From: Desulfolinea sp964487745
GTDB lineage: Bacteria; Chloroflexota; Anaerolineae; Anaerolineales; Villigracilaceae
Assembly (NCBI GenBank): GCA_964487745.1
Contig: CAZASG010000003.1
Span: 81,511 to 145,510, forward strand
Length of the DNA: 64,000 nt
Direction of reading: 5' to 3'
Made by a program: the position numbers and the translations under genes. This document shows, piece by piece, positions 34,127 to 42,204 of the stretch (positions within the stretch are counted from its first letter, which is position 1; the number at the start of each line of letters is the position of its first letter). The notes beneath the pieces were generated by a model. That model was not told where the DNA came from. It did no database searches and saw only the letters and a program-made list of their open reading frames with translations.

Positions 34127-35338
34127 ATGAGCACTACCTTTATGAATTCTGAAAGCCTGATGTTCACATCTGAGTCTGTGACAGAAGGTCATCCTGACAA
34201 GATGTGTGACCAGATCAGCGATGCTGTTTTGGACGCCTGTCTTGAACAAGATCCCAAATCCCGTGTAGCATGCGAGACCGCGATTAAGACCGGTTACGTG
34301 ATGCTTCTCGGCGAGATCACGACCAAAGCCTATGTCGATTTTGACAAACTCGTCCGCGAAGTTGTCAATGACATCGGTTACGACCGCGGCAAAAAAGGCT
34401 TCGACGGGAATACCTGTGGCGTTCTCTCTGCTGTTGCCAGCCAAAGTTCAGATATTGCGATGGGCGTGGATGAAGCGCTTGAATCCAAATCTGGCGAAAT
34501 GACTGAAGCTGAAGTTGAAGCCATCGGCGCTGGCGACCAAGGCATGATGTTTGGTTATGCCTGCAATGAAACTCCGACCCTGATGCCGATGCCCATTTAC
34601 TTGGCACATAAACTGACCTTACGCCTGACCGAAGTCCGCAAAAACGGAACTTTGGATTGGCTACGCCCTGATGGTAAGAGCCAGGTCACCATTGAGTATT
34701 CCAAAGGTAAACCGAAACGTGTGGATACTGTATTGATCAGCACCCAGCATGCCCCTGAGATTTCTCAAGAAGATATTCGTGCTGCGATCATTGAGCATGT
34801 TATCAACCCCATTCTCCCCGCTGACATGGTAGACGATGGACTGAAGATCTATGTCAACCCGACCGGCCGTTTTGTCATCGGTGGCCCCATGGGTGATGCT
34901 GGTGTAACTGGTCGTAAGATCATCGTTGACACCTATGGTGGTATGGGCCGTCACGGCGGGGGTGCATTCTCTGGTAAGGATGCCACCAAAGTCGATCGTT
35001 CGGCTGCATATGCCTCTCGCTGGGCTGCTAAAAACGTTGTTGCTGCTGGCTTGGCAGAACGCTGCGAAATTCAGGTCGCTTATGCGATTGGTGTTGCACA
35101 CCCGCTTTCAGTCAATGTCGAGACTTTCGGTACGGGTGTTATTTCTGATGAAAAGATCGCTGAGTTGGTCACTGAGCATTTCGACCTGCGCCCTGGCGCG
35201 ATTATCCGCGATCTTGATCTGCGAAAACCGATCTTCCGCAAGACGGCCGCCTACGGTCACTTTGGCCGCGAAGACTATGAGTTCCCTTGGGAGCGCACCG
35301 ATAAGGCTGAAGCATTAAAAGCTGCGGCTGGTTTATAA
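34127..35338 (+). CDS. metK: S-adenosylmethionine synthase
   Basis: The 403-residue cytoplasmic enzyme makes SAM from methionine and ATP. Signatures include FTSESVTEGHPDKMCDQISD, GAGDQGMMFGYACNETPT, and GGAFSGKDATKVDRSAAY. All three domains are present and the length is normal. GAGGTG precedes the ATG. It is regulated by the upstream SAM-I riboswitch and ends at a strong terminator, so it stands as a single-gene unit before the his operon. Confidence 0.98.
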   Translation: MSTTFMNSESLMFTSESVTEGHPDKMCDQISDAVLDACLEQDPKSRVACETAIKTGYVMLLGEITTKAYVDFDKLVREVVNDIGYDRGKKGFDGNTCGVLSAVASQSSDIAMGVDEALESKSGEMTEAEVEAIGAGDQGMMFGYACNETPTLMPMPIYLAHKLTLRLTEVRKNGTLDWLRPDGKSQVTIEYSKGKPKRVDTVLISTQHAPEISQEDIRAAIIEHVINPILPADMVDDGLKIYVNPTGRFVIGGPMGDAGVTGRKIIVDTYGGMGRHGGGAFSGKDATKVDRSAAYASRWAAKNVVAAGLAERCEIQVAYAIGVAHPLSVNVETFGTGVISDEKIAELVTEHFDLRPGAIIRDLDLRKPIFRKTAAYGHFGREDYEFPWERTDKAEALKAAAGL

Positions 35339-35349
35339 GCTGATTTTGA

Positions 35350-35377
35350 AGAGCGAGTGGAAACACTCGCTCTTTTT
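35350..35377 (+). terminator. Intrinsic terminator after metK
   Basis: AGAGCGAGTG-gaaa-CACTCGCTCT followed by TTTTT. The stem is a perfect 10 bp with a tetraloop. Confidence 0.93.
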
Positions 35378-35390
35378 ATGTGATTTTTTC

Positions 35391-35419
35391 TTGCATCATT
35401 CTTCTCACTGTGATAAACT
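35391..35419 (+). promoter_or_regulatory. his operon promoter TTGCAT-N17-TAAACT
   Basis: The -35 is at 35391-35396 and the -10 at 35414-35419. The predicted start of transcription (~35426) is only a few bases before the leader-peptide ATG at 35430, so the leader peptide would be translated from an almost leaderless RNA. Confidence 0.65.
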
Positions 35420-35429
35420 CGCGCCCAAT

Positions 35430-35522
35430 ATGGAAAACTTCTTAAACAATTTGCATCATCACCATGCTCATATAACTGACTTTCAGGTCGGGCGTGTTTG
35501 CTTTAAGGAGCTTTTTGATTAG
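35430..35522 (+). CDS. hisL: Histidine operon leader peptide
   Basis: This 30-codon open frame encodes MENFLNNLHHHHAHITDF and a short tail ending in TAG. Five histidine codons occur within six positions (codons 9-14). It lies between the his promoter and a terminator, in the position of leader peptides that sense charged tRNA-His. A ribosome stalled at these codons would leave downstream RNA free to form an antiterminator. No Shine-Dalgarno sequence is visible. The histidine run and the context make this call strong despite the small size. Confidence 0.88.
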   Translation: MENFLNNLHHHHAHITDFQVGRVCFKELFD

Positions 35523-35567
35523 TTTGAAATAGCAATAAAAGCAAGATTTTTCAAGGCACTTCCCGAC
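35487..35567 (+). promoter_or_regulatory. Antiterminator of the his attenuator
   Basis: Two nested pairings are possible: GTCGGG (35487-35492) with CCCGAC (35562-35567), and TTGCTTT (35498-35504) with AAAGCAA (35538-35544). The first pairing uses bases of the terminator stem, so the two structures exclude each other. The left arm lies within the end of the leader frame, where a moving ribosome would mask it. Confidence 0.75.
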
Positions 35568-35585
35568 ATGGGAGGTGCCTTTTTT
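35553..35585 (+). terminator. his attenuator terminator
   Basis: AAGGCACTTCCC and GGGAGGTGCCTT form a 12-bp stem (one G-U pair) with loop GACAT, followed by TTTTT. It lies 23 bases before hisG. Confidence 0.9.
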
Positions 35586-35608
35586 GTTTTCACCAAAAGG
35601 ATTTTTTT

Positions 35609-36607
35609 ATGGAACAAGAACGCAAGATCAGAATTTCTCTGCCGAGCAAGGGCTGTCTTGGCGAAAAAAGTAAAGAACTGCTCGCCAAGGTCGGTTTTCG
35701 AGTCTACAGTCCCAATCCACGCCAATATAAAGCGACTATCCTCCGTTTTCCAGAAATGGAAGTCATCTTTCAACGTCCGGGCGATATCGTCCACAGCGTG
35801 CGGGATGGCAGCGTCGATTTCGGCATCACGGGCAGAGATATTTTCCTCGAGAAGCAGGATGATAACGGGCAGATCCTTGAACTGCACACAAGTTTGGGCT
35901 ACGCACACTGCACCTTGAACGTGATCACGCCCCAATCCTGGAGCGAGATCGGTTCCGTATCCGATTTGGGGAAGATGATGAATGAACTCGGTCGCCCGCT
36001 GAAGATTGCGTCCAAATTTCCCAATCTTACAAGAAAGTTTTTCGAGAAACGGGACGACCTTAATTTTGACTTGATCGCTGCGGAAGGAGCTTTAGAGATC
36101 GCCCCGACTGTAGGATACGCCGATCTGATCGTGGATATTGTCTCGACCGGGACGACGCTGCGCGACAACCACCTGAAGATGCTCGAAGGCGGCGAACTGC
36201 TGAAGTCGCGGGCGTGCTTGATCGCAAATAAGTCTCGCCTGAAAGAAAATGAAGCTGTCCAAGAGATCGCTGTTCAATTGCTCGAGGTCTTGAGCGCCTA
36301 TCTGCGCGCAGCGGATAAATTGGCGATCTTTGCCAACATTCGCGGCGATTCGCCCGAAGATATTGCCACGAAGATATTCAGCCAAAAGGTGATCGGCGGC
36401 TTGCAGGGACCGACTATCTCACAGGTGATTACCCGTGAGCGTGAAGATTGGTACGCCGTGCATTTGATCGTGGACAAATCGGAGCTGCACGATGCAGTGA
36501 AGGAAATCCGCGCTGTGGGGGGCAGCGGTGTGGTCGTTTCGGATGTGAATTACATTTTTGAAGAAGAGCCGGAAGAATTGAAGGCGATGTTTGAAGCGTT
36601 AGTTTAA
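35609..36607 (+). CDS. hisG: ATP phosphoribosyltransferase, long form
   Basis: HisG joins ATP and PRPP in the first step of histidine synthesis and is normally feedback-inhibited by histidine. The 332-residue length and a C-terminal ~90-residue region (VITREREDWYAVHLIVD, AVGGSGVVVSDVNYIF) show the long, self-sufficient form without HisZ. Motifs include SLPSKGCLGEKS at the N-terminus and GYADLIVDIVSTGTTL, the PRPP-binding loop. It is the first gene after the attenuator. A palindrome separates it from hisD. Confidence 0.96.
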   Translation: MEQERKIRISLPSKGCLGEKSKELLAKVGFRVYSPNPRQYKATILRFPEMEVIFQRPGDIVHSVRDGSVDFGITGRDIFLEKQDDNGQILELHTSLGYAHCTLNVITPQSWSEIGSVSDLGKMMNELGRPLKIASKFPNLTRKFFEKRDDLNFDLIAAEGALEIAPTVGYADLIVDIVSTGTTLRDNHLKMLEGGELLKSRACLIANKSRLKENEAVQEIAVQLLEVLSAYLRAADKLAIFANIRGDSPEDIATKIFSQKVIGGLQGPTISQVITREREDWYAVHLIVDKSELHDAVKEIRAVGGSGVVVSDVNYIFEEEPEELKAMFEALV

Positions 36608-36682
36608 CCGCAGAGCACACAGAGAAAAGCCTTTCTGTTTTTTCTTGAAAACTCTGTAAACTCCGTGCTCTCTGTGGTGAAA
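36605..36682. repeat. Palindromic element, family C (CACAGAG type), copy 1, hisG-hisD
   Basis: ACCGCAGAGCACACAGAG and CTCCGTGCTCTCTGTGGTG are imperfect inverted arms. Related copies lie at 38018-38100 and 44098-44178 in other his operon gaps. Confidence 0.8.
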
Positions 36683-36695
36683 GAAAAAGGAGAAG

Positions 36696-38012
36696 ATGAT
36701 GATAAAGATTTACCCCCTCGAGGAAGCCAAAGAAGGCATTTTAAAACGCAAGCCCATCTACCAAGACAGCTACTCGCCCGCCACCATCACACAGACAGAG
36801 TCGGTTTTTGGTGAGGGCATTATGCCGCACCAAGCAGTGATGCAAATTTTGAAGTCGATTGATGAAGATGGCGATGCCGCCGTCCAAAAATGGAATGCCA
36901 CCCTCGACCGTTTCGATAAGCCGAATTTTGGCATTGAAAAGGATGCCCTCAAAGCGGCTTGGGAGCGCATCCCCGCCCGTTTGCAGGATGTGCTCGAGAA
37001 ATCCGCTGTGCGCATTCGTGAATTTCATGAACATCAGCCCATCACCAGTTGGTTGACGGATGAGATGGGTGGGCAGATCGGGCAGCGTTTTACTGCCATT
37101 GAGCGTGTCGGCGTTTACGTCCCTGGCGGTACTGCGCCGCTGCCTTCTTCGCTGCTGATGAGCGTTATCCCCGCGCAGGTTGCGGGTGTGAAGGACGTGG
37201 TCGTTTGCACTCCGCCAAATGCTCATGATTCGATCTTGGCAGCCGCCTATATTTGTGACATTGACGAGATTTATCAGGTCGGCGGCGCACAGGCGATCGG
37301 CGCGATGGCATTTGGGACAGAATCTATCCCGCGTGCAGATAAGATCGTCGGCGCGGGTAACCTCTTTGTGACTCTCGCCAAACAACAATTATATGGCTTG
37401 GTCGGTTTCGATGGGCTGGCTGGCCCTACAGAAACAATGGTCATCGCTGATGCAGATGCAGACCCTGCCTGGGTGGCTGCAGATCTGCTCGCGCAAGCCG
37501 AGCACGATGTGCAGGCGAGCGCCATTTTTCTGACCACAGATACAGAAATGGCAAAAAAGGTGCAAGTCGAAGTGGACGAGCAAACGAAAAATCTCTCTCG
37601 TGAAGAAATTATCCTGGCATCGCTTGAAAACAAGAGTGGTATCGTCATCGTGGATACGCTCGAAGAAGCCGCTGAACTTGCCAACGACTACGCTGCCGAG
37701 CATCTCTGCCTCGCTGTACGGGATCCCGAAGCATTGATGGGCCAGATCAACAATGCTGGCGGTTTCTTCCTCGGCGAAGATTCTTTCGAAGCCCTCGGAG
37801 ACTATGTCGCAGGTCCCAGCCACGTTATGCCGACAGGTGGCACAGCGCGCTTTGCCTCGCCGCTAAACCTGCTCGACTTCGTCAAAGTCTCCAGCGTGGT
37901 TGCCCTTGACCCTGAGACTGCCGCTGCGCTTAGTCCCATTGCCGCTGATTTTGCGGATGCGGAGCAACTGACGGCGCACGCGAATGCGTCCAAAATCAGA
38001 ATGATGAATTAA
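36696..38012 (+). CDS. hisD: Histidinol dehydrogenase
   Basis: This 438-residue zinc- and NAD-dependent enzyme oxidises histidinol to histidine in two steps, the end of the pathway. Motifs include ERVGVYVPGGTAPLPSS, VGGAQAIGAMAFGTESI, AGPTETMVIAD, AEHDVQASAIF (zinc ligands) and GPSHVMPTGGTARFASPL. AAAGGAGAAG precedes the ATG. It has the normal length and follows hisG after a family C palindrome. Confidence 0.97.
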   Translation: MMIKIYPLEEAKEGILKRKPIYQDSYSPATITQTESVFGEGIMPHQAVMQILKSIDEDGDAAVQKWNATLDRFDKPNFGIEKDALKAAWERIPARLQDVLEKSAVRIREFHEHQPITSWLTDEMGGQIGQRFTAIERVGVYVPGGTAPLPSSLLMSVIPAQVAGVKDVVVCTPPNAHDSILAAAYICDIDEIYQVGGAQAIGAMAFGTESIPRADKIVGAGNLFVTLAKQQLYGLVGFDGLAGPTETMVIADADADPAWVAADLLAQAEHDVQASAIFLTTDTEMAKKVQVEVDEQTKNLSREEIILASLENKSGIVIVDTLEEAAELANDYAAEHLCLAVRDPEALMGQINNAGGFFLGEDSFEALGDYVAGPSHVMPTGGTARFASPLNLLDFVKVSSVVALDPETAAALSPIAADFADAEQLTAHANASKIRMMN

Positions 38013-38017
38013 AAACT

Positions 38018-38100
38018 TCACCAGAGAGAGCACGGAGAAAAACCTTTTTTTTCTCTTTTTCTCAAAAAAGCTCTGTGAACTCCGGTTCTCTGTGGTGAAA
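38018..38100. repeat. Palindromic element, family C, copy 2, hisD-hisC
   Basis: TTCACCAGAGAGAGCACGG and AACTCCGGTTCTCTGTGGTG are inverted arms around an A/T-rich loop. The hairpin could affect mRNA stability within the operon. Confidence 0.8.
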
Positions 38101-38117
38101 AAAAAGAGGGTGTCTTT

Positions 38118-39218
38118 ATGAAGATAAAGTTGCCAGAACATATCCAAAACCTGCCGCCTTATACGCCGATCGAGCCTTTCGACGTGCTTTCTGAGCGTAT
38201 CGGACGTGCACCTGAAGAGATAGTCAAATTGGACGCGAACGAGAATCCTTATGGCATGTCGCCGGGTACAGAGGCGGCTTTGGCGGAACTCCCTTTTGGG
38301 CATATCTATCCCGACCCTGAATCCCGTGCATTGCGAGCGGCGTTGGCAGATTTCACCCAAACACCTGCTGAGAATCTACTCGTCGGCGCAGGCGCGGATG
38401 AGTTAATTGATCTCATCATGCGCGTGACGCTCTCGCCGGGCGATACGATTATCAGCTGTCCCCCGACATTCGGGATGTACGTCTTTGATGCTGATTTGAA
38501 CAATGCTCAAGTTGTCAATGTGCCGCGTGCCAGCGATTTCTCTATAGATGTAGAAGGCATTATCAAAGCCATCGAAGAACACGCGCCAAAGCTTATCTTT
38601 TTGACATCGCCCAATAACCCCGACGGCTCATTGCTCGCAAAGGCCGATCTTGAAAAACTGCTCGAACTTCCCTGGATGATCGTTCTGGACGAGGCTTATA
38701 TTGAGTTTGCCGCGCCCGAAAGTCTGGGGCGTGGACTGAGCCAGATCAACGAAGTGTCCAAACGCGATAATCTCATCGTTTTGCGTACCTTCAGTAAGTT
38801 GGCGGGGCTGGCAGGTCTGCGCGTGGGGTATGGCGCTTTCCCAAGCTGGTTGATGCCCATACTTTGGAAGGCAAAACAGCCCTACAATGTGAATGTTGCC
38901 GCCAGCGTGGCAGCCCTTGCTGCGCTTGAAGATGTGGACTATCTGCAAAAAGTCGTCGCCCAACTCGTGGATGAGCGCAAGCGCCTTTTTGATGCGCTCA
39001 AAAGTATCTCGTGGCTTGAGCCTCATCCATCTAATGCGAATTTTGTTCTTTGCCGCGTTGTGGGGCGAGATGCCGGAAAGCTTAAAGCGGAGTTGGCATC
39101 GGAGCATGGGATATTCATCCGTTACTTTAATAAACCTGGGCTAGATGACCATGTGAGAATCAGTGTTGGGAAGCCTGACCAGGTGGATGTGTTGTTGGAG
39201 AAATTAAAAAGTATGTAG
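38118..39218 (+). CDS. hisC: Histidinol-phosphate aminotransferase
   Basis: This 366-residue PLP enzyme turns imidazole acetol phosphate into histidinol phosphate with glutamate as amino donor. It has KLDANENPYGMSPG near the start, LTSPNNPDGSLL, VLDEAYIEF, and FSKLAGLAGLRVGYG carrying the PLP lysine. Its product would be dephosphorylated by the missing HolPase (see the HAD gene at 44466). The stop codon abuts a family D palindrome. Confidence 0.96.
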   Translation: MKIKLPEHIQNLPPYTPIEPFDVLSERIGRAPEEIVKLDANENPYGMSPGTEAALAELPFGHIYPDPESRALRAALADFTQTPAENLLVGAGADELIDLIMRVTLSPGDTIISCPPTFGMYVFDADLNNAQVVNVPRASDFSIDVEGIIKAIEEHAPKLIFLTSPNNPDGSLLAKADLEKLLELPWMIVLDEAYIEFAAPESLGRGLSQINEVSKRDNLIVLRTFSKLAGLAGLRVGYGAFPSWLMPILWKAKQPYNVNVAASVAALAALEDVDYLQKVVAQLVDERKRLFDALKSISWLEPHPSNANFVLCRVVGRDAGKLKAELASEHGIFIRYFNKPGLDDHVRISVGKPDQVDVLLEKLKSM

Positions 39219-39311
39219 ATGTGCGTTGCATCCCCAAGATGCGCTGCACATCGGGTCTTGCTAAGTCCCCCGAATTGCAACGCACTTTTCGCTCCGCCAC
39301 AAGTGCAATGC
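39219..39311. repeat. Palindromic element, family D, copy 2, hisC-hisB
   Basis: The arms GTGCGTTGCATC, GATGCGCTGCAC, TTGCAACGCACTTTT and GTGCAATGC occur in the same order as at 5041-5119, with a different loop. The conservation at two unlinked sites supports a dispersed repeat. Confidence 0.8.
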
Positions 39312-39330
39312 AGTTCTGACAGGAGTTTTT

Positions 39331-39918
39331 ATGCGAAAGTCATCCATTGAACGAAAAACGAATGAAACGAATATATCGCTTTCTATTAACTTAGGTGGTA
39401 CAGGAAACCACAATATTTCCACAGGTGTCGGGTTTTTCGACCACATGCTCACGCAGATCGCGGTGCATGGGTTGATAGACCTTGACCTTCATGCCGAAGG
39501 GGATCTGCATATAGATGCGCATCACACCATCGAGGATTGCGGTATCGCGTTGGGGGAGGCGATCGGGCAGGCACTCGGCGAAAAGCGGGGCATCCGCCGA
39601 ATGGCAGAAGCAAGCGTCCCCATGGACGAGGCGCTTGGGCGCGTTATCCTTGATCTTTCGGGGCGTCCATACACGGTCATCCAATCGAGTTGGGTCAGTC
39701 CTGATGTAGCAGGGATCCCCACTTCGCTGCTGGAGCATTTCTTTGAATCGGTGGCGGTGAATGCGCGGATGAATCTGCATATTCACGTGCCTTATGGTAG
39801 GGATAACCATCATATTGCCGAAGCGATCTTCAAAGCCTTTGCCCGCGCGCTGGATGCGGCGGTGCAGGTGGATGAGCGGCGGATGGGTAGTGTGCCGAGT
39901 TCGAAAGGAACGATATGA
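39331..39918 (+). CDS. hisB: Imidazoleglycerol-phosphate dehydratase, monofunctional
   Basis: The 195-residue enzyme dehydrates IGP to imidazole acetol phosphate using two metal ions. Metal-binding histidine motifs are FFDHMLTQIAVHG, DAHHTIEDCGIALGEA and DNHHIAEAIFKAFARAL. It has only the dehydratase domain. The N-terminal HAD phosphatase domain found in the two-domain HisB of enteric bacteria is absent. Its end overlaps hisA by 4 bases (ATGA). AGGAG precedes the ATG. Confidence 0.97.
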   Translation: MRKSSIERKTNETNISLSINLGGTGNHNISTGVGFFDHMLTQIAVHGLIDLDLHAEGDLHIDAHHTIEDCGIALGEAIGQALGEKRGIRRMAEASVPMDEALGRVILDLSGRPYTVIQSSWVSPDVAGIPTSLLEHFFESVAVNARMNLHIHVPYGRDNHHIAEAIFKAFARALDAAVQVDERRMGSVPSSKGTI

Positions 39919-40634
39919 GTTCTTTTACCATTTTCCCTGCAATTGATTTGCGCGCTGGAAAAATCGTCCGGCTCGCGCAAGGCGACCCTGAGCGCCAGAC
40001 CGTTTATGGGGATAATCCCCGTGAGCAGGCGGAAATCTTCAAAGCCGTTGGTGCTGAATGGGTGCATGTGATCAATCTGAGCGGCGCGTTCAATGAAGAC
40101 GCAGCCGCAAACCTAAAAGCGCTCGAAGGCATCCTTGAAGCTGGCTTGAAAGTCGAGTTTGGCGGCGGGATACGCGACCGTGAGACTCTTCGCATTCCGC
40201 TGGAGATGGGCGTGGAACGTGTCTTTCTCGGCACGGCAGCCATCAAAAGCCCCGAACTCGTGGATTGGGCTATCGCGACCTACGGCACAGACCGCATCGC
40301 GGGCGACATTGGCGCACGTGATGGCATGGTCATGGTGCAGGGCTGGCAAGAATCTACGCCCTTGACAGTGCAAACCGTTGGGCAGCGTTTATGCGATCAG
40401 GGCGTGCGTTGGTGCGTTCTGACTGATGTGAAACGTGACGGCGTTGGCACAGGCGTGGATGTCTCTAGTGCGGTGGAGTTACAAACTCAAACAGGATTAC
40501 GCGTGGTCGGCTCTGGCGGTGTTTCTACGCTTGATGACGTACGCCGTGTCAAAGAAGCAGGACTGGCTGGGGTGATTATTGGGCGGGCGTTGTATGAGGG
40601 GAAATTGACATTAGAAGAGGCGTTAAAGATTTGA
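39915..40634 (+). CDS. hisA: ProFAR isomerase (HisA)
   Basis: This 239-residue TIM-barrel enzyme opens the ribose of ProFAR (Amadori rearrangement). FPAIDLRAGKIVRL carries the first catalytic aspartate and LTDVKRDGVGTG the second. Phosphate loops GGGIRD and SGGVSTLDD are present. It is translationally coupled to hisB by ATGA. A short palindrome follows. Confidence 0.96.
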   Translation: MSSFTIFPAIDLRAGKIVRLAQGDPERQTVYGDNPREQAEIFKAVGAEWVHVINLSGAFNEDAAANLKALEGILEAGLKVEFGGGIRDRETLRIPLEMGVERVFLGTAAIKSPELVDWAIATYGTDRIAGDIGARDGMVMVQGWQESTPLTVQTVGQRLCDQGVRWCVLTDVKRDGVGTGVDVSSAVELQTQTGLRVVGSGGVSTLDDVRRVKEAGLAGVIIGRALYEGKLTLEEALKI

Positions 40635-40635
40635 G

Positions 40636-40678
40636 AAGTGATGAGTGACGAGTGATTTCACTTCTCACTCATCACTTT
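40636..40678. repeat. Palindrome AAGTGATGAGTGA...TCACTCATCACTT, hisA-hisH
   Basis: AAGTGATGAGTGACGAGTGA and TCACTTCTCACTCATCACTT pair in a long imperfect hairpin. It is another palindrome family in the gap before hisH. Confidence 0.8.
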
Positions 40679-40703
40679 TGAGAAGAACCAAAGGAATGCA
40701 AAT

Positions 40704-41318
40704 ATGATAACTATCATAGATTACAAAGCAGGAAACCTAACCTCCGTCCAGCGGGCGTTGACGCACCTTGGCATTGAAAATCAAATTAGCAAAGACCCCG
40801 ATGTCATCCGTAAGGCAGAGCGGGTTATTTTCCCCGGTGTTGGGGCGGCGGGCTCGGCGATGGAGACACTCAAAGAGCGCGGGCTTGATGCTGCGCTAGT
40901 TGAGTCTTTCGAGCGCGGGACGCCCATTCTTGGCATCTGTTTGGGGAGCCAGATCATTCTGTCGGAGTCGGAGGAAGACGGTAATACGTTGGGGCTGGGC
41001 ATTATTTCGGGAGGGGCAACCAAGTTCCAATTCACGGACGAGGCGCTTAAAATCCCGCACATGGGTTGGAACGCGGTGAAGGTCACGAATCCGCACCCCG
41101 TGCTATCCCATCTGAATCCCGGCGATGAATTTTATTTTGTCCACTCGTATTATCCGCAGCCAGAAAATGTGGATAATGTCTTTGCTACATCTGAATATGG
41201 ATTTGAATTTCCCGTCGCGGTGGGTGTGGATAATCTCTTTGCAGTCCAATTTCACACCGAAAAAAGCGGACCCGTTGGGCTACAAACGCTCAAAAATTTT
41301 GCCGAGTGGAGGCTCTGA
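40704..41318 (+). CDS. hisH: Imidazole glycerol phosphate synthase, glutaminase subunit
   Basis: This 204-residue class I glutamine amidotransferase supplies ammonia to HisF. The nucleophile cysteine is in PILGICLGSQ, and the catalytic His-Glu pair is in AVQFHTEKSG. The start IIDYKAGNLTSV is typical. Its stop overlaps the hisF ATG by one base (TGATG), matching the tight HisH-HisF complex. Confidence 0.97.
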   Translation: MITIIDYKAGNLTSVQRALTHLGIENQISKDPDVIRKAERVIFPGVGAAGSAMETLKERGLDAALVESFERGTPILGICLGSQIILSESEEDGNTLGLGIISGGATKFQFTDEALKIPHMGWNAVKVTNPHPVLSHLNPGDEFYFVHSYYPQPENVDNVFATSEYGFEFPVAVGVDNLFAVQFHTEKSGPVGLQTLKNFAEWRL

Positions 41319-42097
41319 TGCTCTCAAAACGAATCATTTCATGTCTGGACGTGCGCGACGGGAAGCTGGCGAAATCGGTCAAATTTGTGGATACGATCGA
41401 CATCGGCGACCCCGTTGTGCAGGCGAAAAAATATTACGAAGAAGGGCTGGACGAGCTGGTTTTTTACGACATCACGGCGTCGAGTGACAAGCGCAATATC
41501 ATGCTCGATGTGGTCAACGCGGTCGCCGAGCAGGTTTTTATCCCCTTTTCGGTGGGCGGTGGGTTGCGGACGGTGGAAGATTGCTCGCGCGTGCTTTTGG
41601 CTGGCGCAGAGAAGGTGAACGTGAACTCGGCAGCCGTGCGGAGACCTGAGCTGATCCGTGAAGCGGCGGATGCCTTCGGCTCTCAGGCTGTGGTGCTTTC
41701 TATGGACGTGCTGCGGGGCGACCCTGCCCCTGGGCTGGAGAGCGGATACGAGATCGTGATCGAGGGTGGACGCAGGCGGATGGGCCTCGACGCGATCGAA
41801 TGGGCGAAACGCGGCGAGGAGCTTGGTGCGGGCGAACTGGTCATCAACTCGATCGATGCCGATGGCACCAAAGAAGGCTACGAACTAACCCTGACGCGCA
41901 TGATCGCCGAGGCGGTCTCTATCCCCGTGATTGCGTCGGGCGGCGGGGGCACGCCTGAGCATCTCTACGATGTCCTGATCGAGGGGAAGGCGGATGCGGC
42001 GCTGGTGGCGTCGATGTTGCATTATGAAGAGTATACGATTGATGAGATTAAGGATTATTTGATCGGGCGGGGATTGAAAATTCGTAAAAATGGCTAA
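41318..42097 (+). CDS. hisF: Imidazole glycerol phosphate synthase, cyclase subunit
   Basis: This 259-residue TIM-barrel enzyme joins ammonia to PRFAR, releasing IGP and AICAR. The catalytic residues lie in SCLDVRDGKLAKSVKF and SIDADGTKEGYEL. Phosphate loops are GGGLRT and SGGGGTPEHL. I start at ATG 41318 because GGAGG lies just before it and the TGATG junction couples it to hisH. An upstream in-frame ATG (41306) lies inside hisH. The purH gene follows and could remove AICAR. Confidence 0.97.
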   Translation: MLSKRIISCLDVRDGKLAKSVKFVDTIDIGDPVVQAKKYYEEGLDELVFYDITASSDKRNIMLDVVNAVAEQVFIPFSVGGGLRTVEDCSRVLLAGAEKVNVNSAAVRRPELIREAADAFGSQAVVLSMDVLRGDPAPGLESGYEIVIEGGRRRMGLDAIEWAKRGEELGAGELVINSIDADGTKEGYELTLTRMIAEAVSIPVIASGGGGTPEHLYDVLIEGKADAALVASMLHYEEYTIDEIKDYLIGRGLKIRKNG

Positions 42098-42105
42098 GAA
42101 AATTT

Positions 42106-42190
42106 GAACCGCGAAGACGCGAAGAGCGCCAAGCTTTTTTGGTGAGATTCTTGAAAAACTTGGCGAACTCTGCGTCTTGGCGTTTTTTTT
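42106..42190. repeat. Palindromic element, family B, copy 2, hisF-purH
   Basis: ACCGCGAAGACGCGAAGAGC and CGAACTCTGCGTCTTGGCG are imperfect inverted arms, followed by TTTTTTTT. The T run could make it a partial terminator inside the operon. Confidence 0.75.
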
Positions 42191-42204
42191 ACAGAGGAGA
42201 AAAA

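Noticed and set aside
42139..42204. Upstream extension of purH
   Set aside because: The added residues come from the family B palindrome, and GAGGAG precedes ATG 42205.
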